A DNA stretch of 64,000 nt from Acanthosoma haemorrhoidale (Eukaryota; Arthropoda; Insecta; Hemiptera; Acanthosomatidae), in contig OV884009.1 in the NCBI GenBank assembly GCA_930367205.1, forward strand, positions 89,673,189-89,737,188, written 5' to 3'. Of the stretch, positions 1 to 11,039 are shown piece by piece; position 1 is the stretch's first letter, and each line of letters starts with the position of its first letter. Both the position numbers and the translations under genes were made by a program. The notes below the pieces were generated by a model. That model saw nothing but the letters and a program-made list of their open reading frames with translations, ran no database searches and was not told the DNA's origin.

Positions 1-49
1 CAGAACATGTCCGCTACTTCGATAAATAAGATTCCATTCTTGATAAACA

Positions 50-738
50 ACTTTATTATGATAAAATTACAATCTGCCTCATTGGGCAATAAGTAATTGT
101 AATAAATGATATCATTCATACCATATTTACAATTTCATTCACTAGCTCATTCATACAGTATTTACAAACACCCCAGAGACCTCCAAAGTCCACATGGTTG
201 TCACCTCCCTCACGTGCGAAAGAGGAAGCGGAGTCTTGGGAAGTCCCCCACGTAACTCCGTCAGCCGCGTCACTGGATAAGAGTCAGTGGAGGCTGACCA
301 AAAGCCCGAGAGCCACAGACCCTCAGGACATGATTGGAGAAACTAGACTCCCACTGTCACATATTTATAGCAGGTCACGAGGCCACTGCCTTTTAGTCTC
401 CGAGGATGATTATAGGGATGACTAGTGCAGTGCAATGACTGTGCCAGGGGATTCGGGTGGTTGAATAGGTTATTATGGAATTTTATGAACTTCGAAGGGA
501 TGAGTTCAAGAATGTAGGGTACATTAACATCGTTATGAAGGGTTTTGTTGCTGACGTAATAAGAGGCATTTACTATTGTTCTCAGGACTTTTGATTGAAA
601 GGATAGGATAAGCTTGATGTTCGACTTTTTTGCTGTCCCCCATAGCTCTATTCCGTATGTCCAGATTGGCTTAAGTATAACTTTGTAGATTAGTAATTTA
701 TTTTCTATTGAAAGATGGGATGTCCTTCGAAAAAATTC
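50..738 (-). mobile_element. Family A Jockey-like non-LTR retrotransposon, 5'-truncated copy
   Basis: The copy reads leftward. It keeps the last part of the reverse-transcriptase ORF (about 738-343) and the 3' UTR, ending near 50 with an AATAAAG-like terminus. The coding part carries the motifs IYKVILKPIWTYGIELWG and FIKFHNNLFNHPNPLAQ, which recur in the long copies at 17.8-20.6 kb and 30.2-32.4 kb. Everything upstream of the RT C-terminal region is absent, the usual result of incomplete target-primed reverse transcription. A mariner begins 60 bp further right. The copy is dead. The Jockey assignment rests on the complete architecture seen in the 17.8 kb copy. Confidence 0.85.
343..738 (-). 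pseudogene. RT C-terminal fragment of family A
   Basis: About 130 codons are open, matching the C-terminal tail of the family A polymerase, downstream of the catalytic palm. The frame departs from the family near its end: the RRL motif is followed by frame-disrupted sequence instead of the usual QWPRDLL end. No catalytic residues are present. Confidence 0.8.
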
Positions 739-796
739 CATTAAAATCTGTTATCTAGGAGTCCCTGTTCTTCCCAGTCGGGTTTACCTCATAATA

Positions 797-2089
797 CGAG
801 GGTGGTCTGAAAAGTTTCCGACCTAACAAGACTTTTTTTCAGAAATTTATTTTTTATTTTTCAACATAGTCTCCCTGTAACTCTACACACTTCTCCCAGC
901 GATGCTCCCATCTCTGTAACCCGTCCAAATAGTACTCGGCGTTTTCTCTCCAAAATAATCGTTCACGAAGGTGATTGCCTCTTCATTTGACGAAAATCTC
1001 GGTCCTCCAAGCGCAATTTTTAGATGAGGGAACCAAAAGAAGTCGCTTGGGGCTAGATCTGGTGAGTAAGGCGGATGGTCAAGCAGTTCAAACCGTAATT
1101 CATGGATTTTCGCCATGGCAACCGCTGAGGTGTGAGACGGTGTGTTGTCTTGGTGAAACAGGATTTTCTTTTTCTGCAAATGTGGCCGTTTTTCCGCAAG
1201 TTCTGCCTTCAGCTTGTCAAGTAATGATGCGTAGTATGCTCCTGTAATGGTTTTTCCTTTTTGAAGATAATCGATTAAAATAACTCCATGACTATCCCAA
1301 AGAACAGTCGCCATCACTTTCCCAGCCGAAAAAACAGTTTTTGCTTTTTTTGGAGCCGGTTCCCCCTTTGCAGTCCACTGTTTGGACTGTATTTTTGTTT
1401 CGGGCGTATAATGGTGTATCCAAGTTTCATCCACAGTAATTAATCGGTGCCAAAACTCAGATTTATTGCGCCTAAACTGCGCCAACAGAGCGTTGGAAAT
1501 GTTCATTCGAACAAGTTTTTGGTCTAACGTGAGCAAACGCGGCACCCAACGCGCGGACAGCTTTCTCATCTCTAAATGTTGATTTAATACGTGACAAACA
1601 CGTTCTTTTGACATGTTCATAACCTCTGCTATCTCTCTCACTTTAATTCGGCGGTCGTCTAGCACCATTTGGTGAACTTTGGCGATGTTTTCGTCGGTAG
1701 TTGCAGTTTTTGGACGTCCCGAACGTTCATCGTCTCCCAAGCTCTTACGACCACGTTTAAATTCAGCTGCCCAAAATTTCTCTGTGGTGAATTTCAAATT
1801 TCAAAATTTCATGATGGTGCAGAGTCCCCATACACAGAATCCAGCTCATCTTTGATTTGCGTAGGCGTATTGCCTTTCAAAAACAAATATTTAATGACAG
1901 CTCGATACTCGATTTTGTCCATTTTCATAAAAACACTCACTCAAACGAAAATACACAACAACTGCGCGTCCAAAATGCCTGAAACTTTGGTGAGTAACTG
2001 TCAACAGATGAACAACGAAATTCACTAGCTTTTATTTATGACTGCTGCTATCTTCATGTTGAGGTCGGAAACGTTTCAGACCACCCTCG
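797..2089 (-). mobile_element. Full-length mariner transposon (1,293 bp) with TIRs and TA duplication
   Basis: Both ends are present. The left end reads CGAGGGTGGTCTGAAAAG and continues to TTTCCGACCT. The reverse complement of the right end matches it over about 28 bp with one mismatch. The element is flanked by TA at 795-796 and TA at 2090-2091, the target-site duplication expected of Tc1/mariner. The length is that of an intact mariner. The transposase runs leftward and is broken by frameshifts, so the copy is non-autonomous, but intact TIRs could still be mobilised by a related transposase. An internally deleted relative lies at 62567-62645. Confidence 0.95.
854..1928 (-). pseudogene. Mariner transposase (DD34D), two frameshifts
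   Basis: This is a cut-and-paste transposase pseudogene. The N-terminal helix-turn-helix segment starts at ATG 1928-1926 (MKMDKIEYRAVIKYLF) and runs to a stop near 1811. The frame then shifts and continues from about 1797 to 883. All three catalytic aspartates are visible: VDETWIHH (first), HQDNTPSH (second) and SPDLAPSDFF (third), the DD34D signature of mariner. A second frameshift near 942 moves the true C-terminus (ELQGDYVEK then TAA) into another frame, ending at about 854. Total length would be near 345 residues, the usual mariner size. Only two lesions suggest a fairly young insertion. Confidence 0.93.
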
Positions 2090-2158
2090 TACGTTTCTCC
2101 TATTTTGTTTTTATTTTTTCATATATGTTACAAAATATTGATTTTACAAACAAATCTA

Positions 2159-2289
2159 TTTACAATTGCTTCATTATATTTCCTGTAGCTTGGCTACATT
2201 TTAAACAAATTCTGTTTTTTACTAATAGTAATCAGCATTGTACAAAAGTATAATGATGTACATTATACATTAATGGACTGAATTTAACT
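2159..2289 (-). repeat. Family B retroelement 3' tail
   Basis: On the minus strand this matches the 3' end of the family B copies at 14850-15115 and 15538-15690, including the blocks GTACAATG, a CAAGCTACAGGAAATA-like block, and the terminal GAAGCAATTGTAA. It is a short 5'-truncated tail lying next to a mariner fragment. Confidence 0.75.
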
Positions 2290-2660
2290 AAATTTGTGAG
2301 CCACATTTCTTCTAACGCCCAACAAGGGGTTTTATCCCTTGCTCAAAGAAACTTTTTGGCTTTGAATCAATGAATTCGAGAAATGAAAATTTTTCCTTGT
2401 TTTCATTTTGAAATTTTTTTTTTTTTAAATGCGTCGAATGCTCTGAAAATATGAGTTGGTGACAAGTCAGGTAAAACTTCAAATTTTCAGATCACGTAAT
2501 GTTTTTAAAGTTATCTGACAATCAAGTGGTCGTGCTTTATCATGAAGTATAGGTCCCCTATCCTGTTGACAAGAGGTGGAACTTTTCCATTCAATGTTTC
2601 ATAAATTTTGTCTATTTATGAACAGTAAGAGGCCCCTGTAATATTCTCACTAATTTATAA
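2290..2660 (-). pseudogene. Mariner transposase C-terminal fragment (second mariner lineage)
   Basis: Reading leftward, broken frames give a mariner catalytic half. It has a degenerate second-Asp block (GPILHDKARP, where HDNARPH is expected), then DLSPTHIFRAFDAF around the third Asp, and FIDSKPKSFFEQGIKPLVGR near the C-terminus, where families of the Hsmar1/cecropia type have a KP.FY..GI..L..RW block. Several stops and frameshifts are present. No TIR is visible, and the left edge is abutted by the family B tail. This lineage differs from the mariner at 797-2089. Confidence 0.7.
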
Positions 2661-2669
2661 AAAACAATA

Positions 2670-4660
2670 AATAAATCTGACATTTCATCCGTTCCGACTC
2701 AATAAATAGATATGGATATCAAAAGTGATGTCGCTTTCGTCGTTTCATACTAAACACGCTATGTCTATTGTTGCCAGCTTCTAGCAGGGACTTGAAAAAT
2801 CTTAAAAGTTAGCGAGGCAGACTTTTGCCACTTTTATTTTTATTTTTCCATACTTGTGATTGTATTTTGATCAAAACTAATCAGCCTACTTCAAGGTGTT
2901 GCGGAATTTACTTTTAAAATTTCAGATGAATCGAATAATTTTTACGACCTTTATCTTAGAACATACAGACAGACGAAATACAAATGCCCCTAATCTTAAA
3001 AAAAGTAGAGCCTCTCTCTTCGAGCATACAGATTATTTTTTGACCTGATAAATTCATAGTCAGTAATAACACTACAACCTAGGGTTGCCTTTAGCAATTT
3101 TTCGATTCGGTTGATATCAAGAGAAGTGCCTGGAGCCAATTAAATCCTCTAACATGGGAGACATACAGGCTTGCAGATCGAAAATGACAGCCTATTTGAA
3201 TAAAACATAAAGCGATCTCCATAAGCGGTGAAGAAGCAGACACTGTGTACACAGTTCCATTGACTGACTCCATGTGCCGGCTCGACAGCAATATAACCCT
3301 CTCCATGTTCAATATCGAGCAAGCCATTCTCATATCATTCCTTAATATCCTTCACAATGTTCCCAGTACGTGTTTCATCATTTCCTCACGGATCAACTCT
3401 CTTTAAAGGGCTCTAGCAATAAATTAAGGGGTGCACTATTTATGCTCAGTACAAATATTACAAAAGTCAATTGTTAGCAATCTATTAATAACTGCAGAAT
3501 CCTAAGTGAGAGGCTCCACTTTCAAACAGGAGACCGTCGATCGCTTATCTGCCGGTGAGTTTTACTATAATGCAAACAATAATACAATCCCTCTAAAATG
3601 TTTAAGTTTGAAAAACGTAGGCCTAAATGTATCAATTCTCTTTTATCTCTCTCCCGGCTAGCTATTGTATAAGTACTAGCTATTACTTATTATAGTAATA
3701 TAACAATATTGTTTGAAACAATTGTGCGAAATATCCTTCTAACATTTTATTTACTGTTTGCTTGTGAAGTTTCGGACTATCATTGGTCCACCTTTCGGTG
3801 ACATCTACACAATTGTCTAAGTGACAATTTTGCTAATATTTTTTTTCTTTCGTGTTTATCATTATCATGTCAGTTACCCTCTTGTCACCCAAACGAACAG
3901 GTGGGACTGAAAATTCGTGATTCACTCACATGACGTGTGATGGACAAAACACAACTTATTAATGCCAACAGCTCATTATAAATTAATGATTTTCTTTTTA
4001 CTGGTCCTATGACCTCGAACAAGCCAGGTACTAAATTGGCCATTACCTTTTTCCATCTATCCACCTTTAAAAACTATATTTCAACTCACTTACATGTTGT
4101 GTCGTTTCAAATAAAAACTGAGAAAAATTAAAATGTTGATTAAAATATTTTCAGGTCAGGAAAATCGTCATATTGATTTTTGAAAATCCTACTACTGAGT
4201 TTTCTGGGAATTATCTATAGCTGGACGTTTATCAACTTTTACATCCTTCATAATATCATGAATTAATACAATAATAATATTTACTTATTTATCTTAGGAG
4301 CATTCCTTCCATACATATAGCGTTAATCTTAGTGATAATATCTTTTATACATTATTGATATAGTTTTACATAATATAAAAAGAAAGCAAACAGCCATAGA
4401 AAAAGTAGTACGATAAACGCACAAGACAATAAATAAGTTTCAAGTATATTTAATTATATACCATGATTTATTATTGATATATTATTGACATACGCTAGTG
4501 AAACTTCTAACAATTTTCCCTTAAAGTTAACTCATTTGTTTTTAGAAACGAACGCTAGCTGTTAGTAACGTAATAGATTATACTAGAGTTAGTTTTCATT
4601 AAATTGTATATTGCCTAATTTTTCGATCCATGTGCTGAAATTGTTTAATTTGAGCTGCAG
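2670..4660. other. No gene recognised
   Basis: AT-rich sequence with no convincing coding region. An 80-codon minus-strand frame at 3091-3333 has no motif I recognise. No inverted-repeat ends or tails were seen. Confidence 0.5.
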
Positions 4661-4662
4661 TA

Positions 4663-5116
4663 GAGGCCAAAAGTTTCCGGACACTGATTTTTTTATTGAT
4701 TTTTTCTAACCCCAGGAACAGATTTCTGCCTTATCACTCTATCAATTTTTTAAGCAGTTTTGCGAGGCCTTCCACACCTTGGTCGTTCACTCAAACCACC
4801 TCCTCAATTATATATTTTTTTTAGATCACTTACAGTTCATGTTGGTAAATACATTTAACATTTTAGCGATCTCACGACAAAGTTTCCCTTCAAGTGAGAA
4901 ACTAATAATTCTTTCACGGATATACTTGTATGACGAACCGATGAAAGGTTTATAAGGTTTAGGGTACAAACAAAACTCATACCATACCGTAATTAAAAAA
5001 TAAATATAATCAATCTATTATTTTTAGAAATTAATTATGTTCCGTAAAAAAATGGTCCTCGTGATAGTTTCTGAATATTGAGAAATATATGACCTGTCCG
5101 GAAACTTTTGACCACC
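4663..5116 (-). mobile_element. Short Tc1-type element (454 bp) with TIRs
   Basis: The left end GAGGCCAAAAGTTTCCGGAC and the reverse complement of the right end GGTGGTCAAAAGTTTCCGGAC form inverted repeats flanked by TA at 4661-4662 and 5117-5118. On the minus strand the interior preserves broken pieces of a Tc1 N-terminal DNA-binding region: an ERIISFSLEGKLCREIAKML block (first helix-turn-helix) and an ERPRCGRPRKTA block (GRPR hook), then IDRVIRQKS. The catalytic domain is absent, so this is an internally deleted, non-autonomous derivative. Confidence 0.88.
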
Positions 5117-5118
5117 TA

Positions 5119-5955
5119 TGTATATCGACATAGGTGTGTGACCTTGTTAGAGCAATACAATCAATCTCACCCCCTTTGAAGCAGTGGTGCATGCTCCCCC
5201 GGTCTGTCGCTTCTCAACCGAATGTTAACGGCAACTCGTCTACTTTCAACAGGATCACTTATGTGAGGATATATGCACTATAAACAATCATCTCATTTAG
5301 GCTGCCATTATTTTACTGCCGAGCGGTAAAACCGTAAATATAACACAATAGTAATAATAAGAATATTAATAGATTATATTTTTTTTTTCAACATAAACAG
5401 ATTTTTCGTTTATCTGTCGATATTCGTCGGCACTACATGTTATGTGAATTATAAACTAAATTATTATTATTATCGATAATTTCCTCTACTACTTAAGCAA
5501 TGTGATGCTTTCTGTATAGTTGCTCTCATGTATTCCTAAAAAAAGTAAATAAATGCATGACCCTCCTTGTCTCTTCCAATCCAAGCCTGTCTCCTCAAAT
5601 TACCGTCCCCCCCCCCCCGACGGTTCCAGATTTTACTTGAACTTGATACCTCTTGGTATTTTTGTTCGGATCTCGTAAGTGATCCTTGGTGGTCGTCTTA
5701 AGGCAGCCATTACATTACACGAAGAACCCAAATATGTCGGCTTTAAGTCCAATAAATACAAGTCTATATATGTCTAACCTCCACTGGTTTCAGCAATCAG
5801 AAACCCGACTTTATGTTTAGACGGAGGGAAAGCGTTAGGGAGGGTTTCTGTATATTGTTACATACCTCGTTTCCTGTTTTTCTTCTGGTCGTGTTTTGAA
5901 GAGGCCCTCACCACTATGTTACGAGTGGAAATTTTTTTTACTTCGTAGTATAATT
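5119..5955. other. No gene recognised; poly-C run near 5607
   Basis: Non-coding, AT-rich. It contains a run of about 12 C near 5607-5618. Nothing else could be assigned. Confidence 0.5.
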
Positions 5956-5965
5956 GTTCTTCGAT

Positions 5966-6112
5966 TTGGGAATATATTCCTCAAAATACATAATTTTTTC
6001 TTTCCCTTGGTATAACCAAATTAGAGGTAACGTCCTCCAAGAAAACATCTTTTGAGGGAACCAGACAGACGGAGAAGCGTTGTGGTTTCCAAGATTTATT
6101 ATGACAATGTAA
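5966..6112. repeat. Unclassified dispersed repeat, copy 1
   Basis: About 147 bp is nearly identical to 10037-10186. Shared blocks include GGGAATATATTCCT, TTCCCTTGGTATAACCAAAT, GAGGTAACGTCCTCC and GAACCAGACAGACGGAGAAG, with only a few mismatches. Both copies end near ATGACAATGTAAT. GGGAATATATTCC is a palindrome at one end. No coding sequence or family was recognised. Confidence 0.8.
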
Positions 6113-6589
6113 TTTTAAAATAACCGATCACTATGAACGGGAGTACGTCCTTCACTGAAGGATAGGCGTGAACAAACCTTTCCACGCCACCAGGCTCACA
6201 CTCATTGACCAAAGGAGAGCTCTCTAGGAATTTTTAAATTAATCAAAATTAAAATTACCGGTGGTAAATTTTGGAAAATAAAAAATTCAGGACATCTTAA
6301 TATAAATAATAAGTGAATAGAGACTTTCACTCAGAATAATTATTATAACTAACTCCTCAGCAAGATTTCATTTAAACTTATTTTTAATCAAGAATAAAAA
6401 TAATTTAATAGGTTTATTAATTGATAAATTCGGGTATCCCGTAATCCGGTAAAATAAAGAGTATATATAAGTTATGTATAATTTTTAAGTGAGTTGAGAA
6501 CAGGGTCGACCCATCTAATTACCCATAACTCTCCTTATATTTACTATATCCTACAGCCGACCCCCCCCCCCCCCGTCATTCTTACCTTT

Positions 6590-7065
6590 ACACCACTTCC
6601 TGAAGAACTGCGGCATTCGACCGCTCCTTTCTTGATCGCTCCACCTCTCTTTGTAATTCTCTCCCTCTCAATATTCGTCATGCTTCATCCTCACCTACTT
6701 TTAAACTCTCCTATTCCAAACCTCCTTGCTACACGACAGACGCTTACTAAAGTAGGATCTTTGTATTTTTTAATTATATACGATTACTACCATTTAACTG
6801 TTTTGTTCTTGATAAACACATAGCTGCAAGAGAAATAACTGATATTAATGAATTTATTTCTATTAGGTTCATTTTCTCCTCTATTTTTTTTTTATATTTA
6901 ATTGTGTATTATAGATTTTTTATTACTTTATATTTTCAAATTGTACAATTTTCTCCCCCATGTGATGTAGTTTAATTTGTGTAGGCCAGAGAAGTATATT
7001 TTCATTTGTGCATCGTTATTAATCATGGGGGACATGGCCTCAGAATAAAGATTTCTCTATCTATT
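6590..7065 (+). pseudogene. Non-LTR retrotransposon 3' end (RT C-terminal fragment plus UTR)
   Basis: From about 6597 one frame reads RTAAFDRSFLDRSTSLCNSL and continues PLNIRHASSSPTFKL to a stop near 6740. This resembles the C-terminal end of CR1/L2-like polymerases, where an RS(F/Y)..R...LWN.LP..I......FK pattern is usual. It is followed by an AT-rich tail ending in AATAAAGATTTCTCTATCTATTG near 7065, a typical short-repeat-ended retroelement tail. A poly-C run lies just upstream (6559-6574). The family assignment is inferred from this pattern only. Confidence 0.5.
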
Positions 7066-7129
7066 GGTTTAATTCGTTCCCAGAATAATTATAATTAATA
7101 ATATGATTTCCTCATACACGCTACATTTA

Positions 7130-7320
7130 ATGATAAACGGAGCCCCACCCCTAAATTTAAAGATAAACGCAGACCCACTCCGTTCGTTCCGAAGTGGGCC
7201 GGGCCTATCACGACGACTTATTCGATATCTTTGGACCACCACCCCTAAATTTAAAGATAAACGGAGACCCACCCCTAAATTAAAGATGAACGGAGACCCA
7301 CCCCTAAATTTAAAATTTAG
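7130..7320. repeat. Minisatellite-like tandem repeat, unit about 30 bp
   Basis: The unit CCCACCCCTAAATTTAAAG followed by ATAAACGGAGA recurs around 7142, 7243, 7271 and 7300, with one diverged 70 bp spacer between the first and second units. Some units differ by single bases or a one-base deletion. The 75-codon open frame across it is a by-product of the repeat. Confidence 0.75.
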
Positions 7321-7329
7321 TAGTACTTG

Positions 7330-8130
7330 AAAACTTAATTTAGTTCATAACCTATATAAAGAGTTTTTAGCCCATACAAATTTACAGATAATAGAAAAAA
7401 AATTTAAATAATAATATATAAAAAGAATGGCGAGGCAACCGAACCATGGATCAACTAGTTCTAAATATTTTAAGGATTACATTTCAAATAAGTGCTGGAT
7501 CGATACTAATAATAACATAGAAAAATAGCATTACTGATAAATGTCATTAAAATTAAGTTTAAGGGAATATATCATAGAGGCAGAATAAAACCAGTTTGGC
7601 AGTAAAACTGGTGACAATCAGCGCAGACAATATAACAATAATATGCCTAACTGAATGGAAGGCAATAATAAGATAATCAATTGTTACTGGGTGAGGGGAG
7701 GTGAGGCCCCGAACCTGACCATTGAGATCAAAGCCGGCCGGCCCACCCCCTGCCAGCCTAAGCCCTGAGAACAATGCAATTATTACATACCTGCCGACTG
7801 GTAACTTAAACCGTTCTACAGGATTAGCCAGTTAAGGCTTATTGTCCATTTTATTGCTTTTCTTTTTTGAAGGGATTAAGCATTGGCCAATTGAGAGCGG
7901 ATTAAATTCGATACGATGTCAGACAGAAGGTTGGGCCGCTAAATGATTGCCGAGAATAACGACCTATAATGGCTGTGGAATGCTTCTGTTTAAGTTGAGA
8001 TGATGAAACTGTAATGGCATTACATGGATAGCTGCCCGAGTATGCCATCCTTGAACGAAAAGTCAAAGAACCCCCCCCCTCTCGTAATACCGACCTGAAA
8101 CTGTTCGAACTAGATGCCTCGAGTTCGAAG
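7330..8130. other. No gene recognised
   Basis: Mostly AT-rich, with a more GC-rich patch at 7685-7760 (GCCGGCCGGCCCACCCC). No reading frame with a recognisable motif. Confidence 0.45.
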
Positions 8131-8135
8131 ATCAA

Positions 8136-8560
8136 TTGTTACCATTTCCAGAATGGGATCATGCGAAAAGTGGTCCGACATACCTGCACCCGTTGCTTGG
8201 TGTGCCGTCGGTGGGTGAGTTCATCCGCCGGAGACACAAGTTTTTTGACTCATTGCAGCACCTGACAAACCCAGTGTTTAACACTATGACCCCAACCCCT
8301 CCCGCATCGATGGCAACAGACTGTCGGGGAAAAATTAGGTAAAGAATTAGTATGTAAGTTATTTTGAAGGTTGATCAAAAAGGTGAGCCCCATCACCTTT
8401 ATTAGTCAGTTTAGTCCAGTCACGTATAATGTATATCATTATACTTGTTTATTCATTATATAATTTTTATAAAATAACAAAACCTGTATATAATGTAGTG
8501 ATGCTACAGGAAATACGAGTACAAAAATAATTTGTAAATAGATTCGCCTGAGGATCTATA
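8136..8560 (+). mobile_element. Family B non-LTR-like retroelement 3' end
   Basis: The copy has a short coding tail (8136-8342) with the block LLGVPSVGEFIRRRHKFFDS, then LQHLTNPVF, a stop, and a UTR with AAGGTGAGCCCCATCACC and a terminal CTACAGGAAATAC block. The coding tail resembles the C-terminal end of Jockey/RTE-type polymerases (a short leucine-rich motif, then .L..NP). The same order recurs at 14850-15115 (+), 15538-15690 (+), 27828-28080 (-) and 2159-2289 (-). The polymerase domain itself is not in this window, so the class is inferred. Confidence 0.65.
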
Positions 8561-8847
8561 ATTATCTGTAAATTTAAAGGGGCTATGAAAAAAAAAAAAA
8601 ATCAATTGTATACATTTTTACCTTAGATTAAAAGTTGATTTTCATTCTCAGTTAGTGCAGTAAAACACATTTAAATGTTCCATTGAGCGAGCATATATAC
8701 AGAGAGACGACAAACAAAAGACGATTTCCATACATAATTTCTCTGTATGTTCTACGTTAGTGGTCGTAAACTGATGATTTATTTTATAAATCTATATTTG
8801 AGAAAAAATACAGCCCTAAAATGGCAATAGATACTTGCGGCAACAGA

Positions 8848-9330
8848 TGTCATTCATACCACATTTTCATATTTACATTTACTCTCTTATTCATACAATA
8901 TGTTGGCATTTATAAATAGTTCAGGGAACCTCCCATTCCCCCGCAGATTTGTCAACTTCCTGGCTATGGAGAAGGAGGTAAGCATTGGAGAGATGCCCCA
9001 GGCTACTTATATATACAGTGGACGCTGAAGCAAAGCGTGAAAGCCGCAGACGCAGGACACGAGGCGAGAAAAGGGATCAATGGCAGAACTCCCAGTGAAT
9101 ACATATTTACAATCTCCGAAGAGTTTGTAGGGATGGGCTATACTTGAAAGCAATCTAGAGGATTTGGATGGTCAGATAATTTCTGATGGAATTTCGTGGA
9201 AATGTGATCTTGGACAATGAGATTTTTAAAGTCATTATGTAGAGTATTATTAGTGATATAAAAATGTGGATTAACTGATGTGCCTTAGGACTTCAGATCA
9301 GAAAGATTGGATGCGCTTGATGAGCAAAAT
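8848..9330 (-). mobile_element. Family A retrotransposon, old diverged 3' fragment
   Basis: The minus strand follows the order of the family A 3' UTR and RT C-terminus. Examples are TCATTCATACCACATTTTC and CTTATTCATACAATATGTTGG near the 3' side, and a diverged coding tail at 9120-9330. Divergence is much higher than in the other copies, which points to an older insertion. Confidence 0.6.
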
Positions 9331-9339
9331 CATGCTTTA

Positions 9340-10036
9340 AAGGTGTATTAAGCAACACCAAGGATAACGGTGCCTAATTTTACCTACGGTTAAGGACACA
9401 TTATACGGTTATTTATAACAGATAAACCCAAGTATTTTTGGTCAATTTTACAGAGTATTTTTTGCAGGAACATTTGAAAAACCATCGCCAACCCAGCAAT
9501 TAGTTACAATAATTGCAAGTCTGTTCAATTTGGAGTAAACTATTGACTTTAAACTTTTAAATAGTGTCTCGCACTTAGACAATTGAATAAAAAAAAATCA
9601 CCTAAAATTACTCCTAAAAACGTTTTCACAAAAATTTAAACTAAAAAAGCATCTGAATAGTTTATTTTATTAATTTCGAGGACTGGAATTTGTTTTTGTG
9701 TGTAAGGTCTTACATAATTATGCTTTGGTTTTATTCGATTATTAGCAGAGAAAGGGAGGATGTCTCTAAAGAACACCGAATTCTATTTATTATGTTTGAT
9801 GGAGAATAGGCATAAAACGGTAAAGATTTTCGTTTTAGAATTTTAAAGTTTTTGTAATAAAGAAATACAGTAATAATGTAATAAAGAAAACAAGATCTGT
9901 AGAGAATATAAAACGTAAAATACATAGGCACTCATCTTGTAGGTGAAGTAGTCAAATTGTGAAAAGAGCTGTAAGTAATCTCAAATAAATTGGAGGATAT
10001 TGTTTTTATTTATCACCTATAGTTTGAGAACTTTAT
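9340..10036. other. No gene recognised
   Basis: AT-rich sequence with no supported feature. Confidence 0.5.
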
Positions 10037-10186
10037 TTGGGAATATATTCCTTAAAATACATAATTTGTTCTTTCCCTTGGTATAACCAAATTAGAGGTA
10101 ACGTCCTCCAAGAAAACATCTTTTGAGGGAACCAGACAGACGGAGAAGGTTTGCGGTTTACAAGATTTATTATGACAATGTAATAG
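10037..10186. repeat. Unclassified dispersed repeat, copy 2
   Basis: Same orientation and boundaries as the copy at 5966-6112, starting at the GGGAATATATTCC palindrome and ending at ATGACAATGTAAT. The two copies differ by a handful of substitutions. Confidence 0.8.
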
Positions 10187-10235
10187 TTTCAATAAAAGAT
10201 AGCATAATCTATGGAGCGTATGTTTGATGTTCTTA

Positions 10236-10478
10236 AATACTATCAAAAAATCAATTTTCTCAGCCCAGTAAACAACAGACGGAGGTTATATTAGGTTATA
10301 TATAGGTAATATTAGAGAACAGAGCTGGAAGGCCTACAATGGTGCGGGTACCTTGGCGATTATTGCTGGTAATGAGATTCCAGGAACTGGGCATATGTGG
10401 AAGTGTTAGTAACTTAGGACGGTGCCAACAAACAACAACAAATAAACACTCTAAACCAAAGAACACTCTTATAGAGGC
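10236..10478. repeat. Dispersed repeat G, copy 1
   Basis: Shares with 11650-11845 the blocks CAATTTTCTCAG(C/T)CCA, AACAGACG(G/A)AGGTT, GGAACTGGGCATAT and GGAAGTGTTAGTAACTTA, then a diverged block ending CTCTTATA. Copy 2 lacks about 90 bp present here (10290-10380). This copy runs directly into the transposase fragment at 10479-10745, so it may be that element's 3' flank or UTR. Confidence 0.65.
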
Positions 10479-10745
10479 TATTTCATTAAGCGCTTCCTGT
10501 CTTTAAATTTAAATAAAACAAAGGTTGTTGAGATATCATCGAAATTTTTTATTCGTTTGAAAGGCCTATCGATGCCATTATGTATGGAGTATAACATCGT
10601 GCAAATGTCCACCGCGGCTTCGCTGGGTGGCGCGCATCCGAAATGTCCAATTTTCCATGACTCTGGCGCATAAATCAGGCTGAATATGACCGATGGCATG
10701 GGTTATGTTGGCTTTGAGGACCGCTGTGATTTGTGACTTATTCGC
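10479..10745 (-). pseudogene. DDE (IS630/mariner-like) transposase C-terminal fragment
   Basis: On the minus strand one frame reads QAYANKSQITAVLKANITHA, then RVMENWTFRMRATQRSRGGH and a stop. This is the usual C-terminal tail of a transposase group common in arthropods, in which a (V)YANKP....LK..I motif is followed by an RV.EN...R......GGHL end. Catalytic residues lie upstream in the family and are missing here. A frame-related N-terminal and central piece of a transposase of the same group lies at 46511-47224. Confidence 0.7.
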
Positions 10746-11039
10746 ATAGGCCTGCGACTTATACTGAAGATCCCCAGAGACCGACGCATTTCACAGCGCT
10801 ACGCCGAGTTGGAATGGCTGTATCCTTCTGTTTGTTACCAAAACTTCCTTGGATCCGCCTTTATTGTACCATAGTGAGTAAAAGTCTGCTTACAAGCACA
10901 ACCTCATCCAATTAACATCAGCTATCAACTGTCGTAATACCCATCTGCCTTGCATTTCTCTTTCTACAGATCGCTTCCTTCGATCGTTCATTTCTTGTCT
11001 CTATCGCAAACGTATAGAAATCTATTACCATCAATATTT

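Noticed and set aside
975..1247. 90-codon plus-strand frame
   Set aside because: It lies antisense to the mariner transposase and has no motif of its own.
3091..3333. 80-codon minus frame as a transposon gene
   Set aside because: No motif from any family I know, and no flanking repeats.
7130..7320. CRISPR array
   Set aside because: The units are nearly contiguous without regular unique spacers, and the DNA is eukaryotic.
7103..7330. 75-codon plus frame as a small gene
   Set aside because: It is entirely made of the 30-bp tandem repeat and its spacer.
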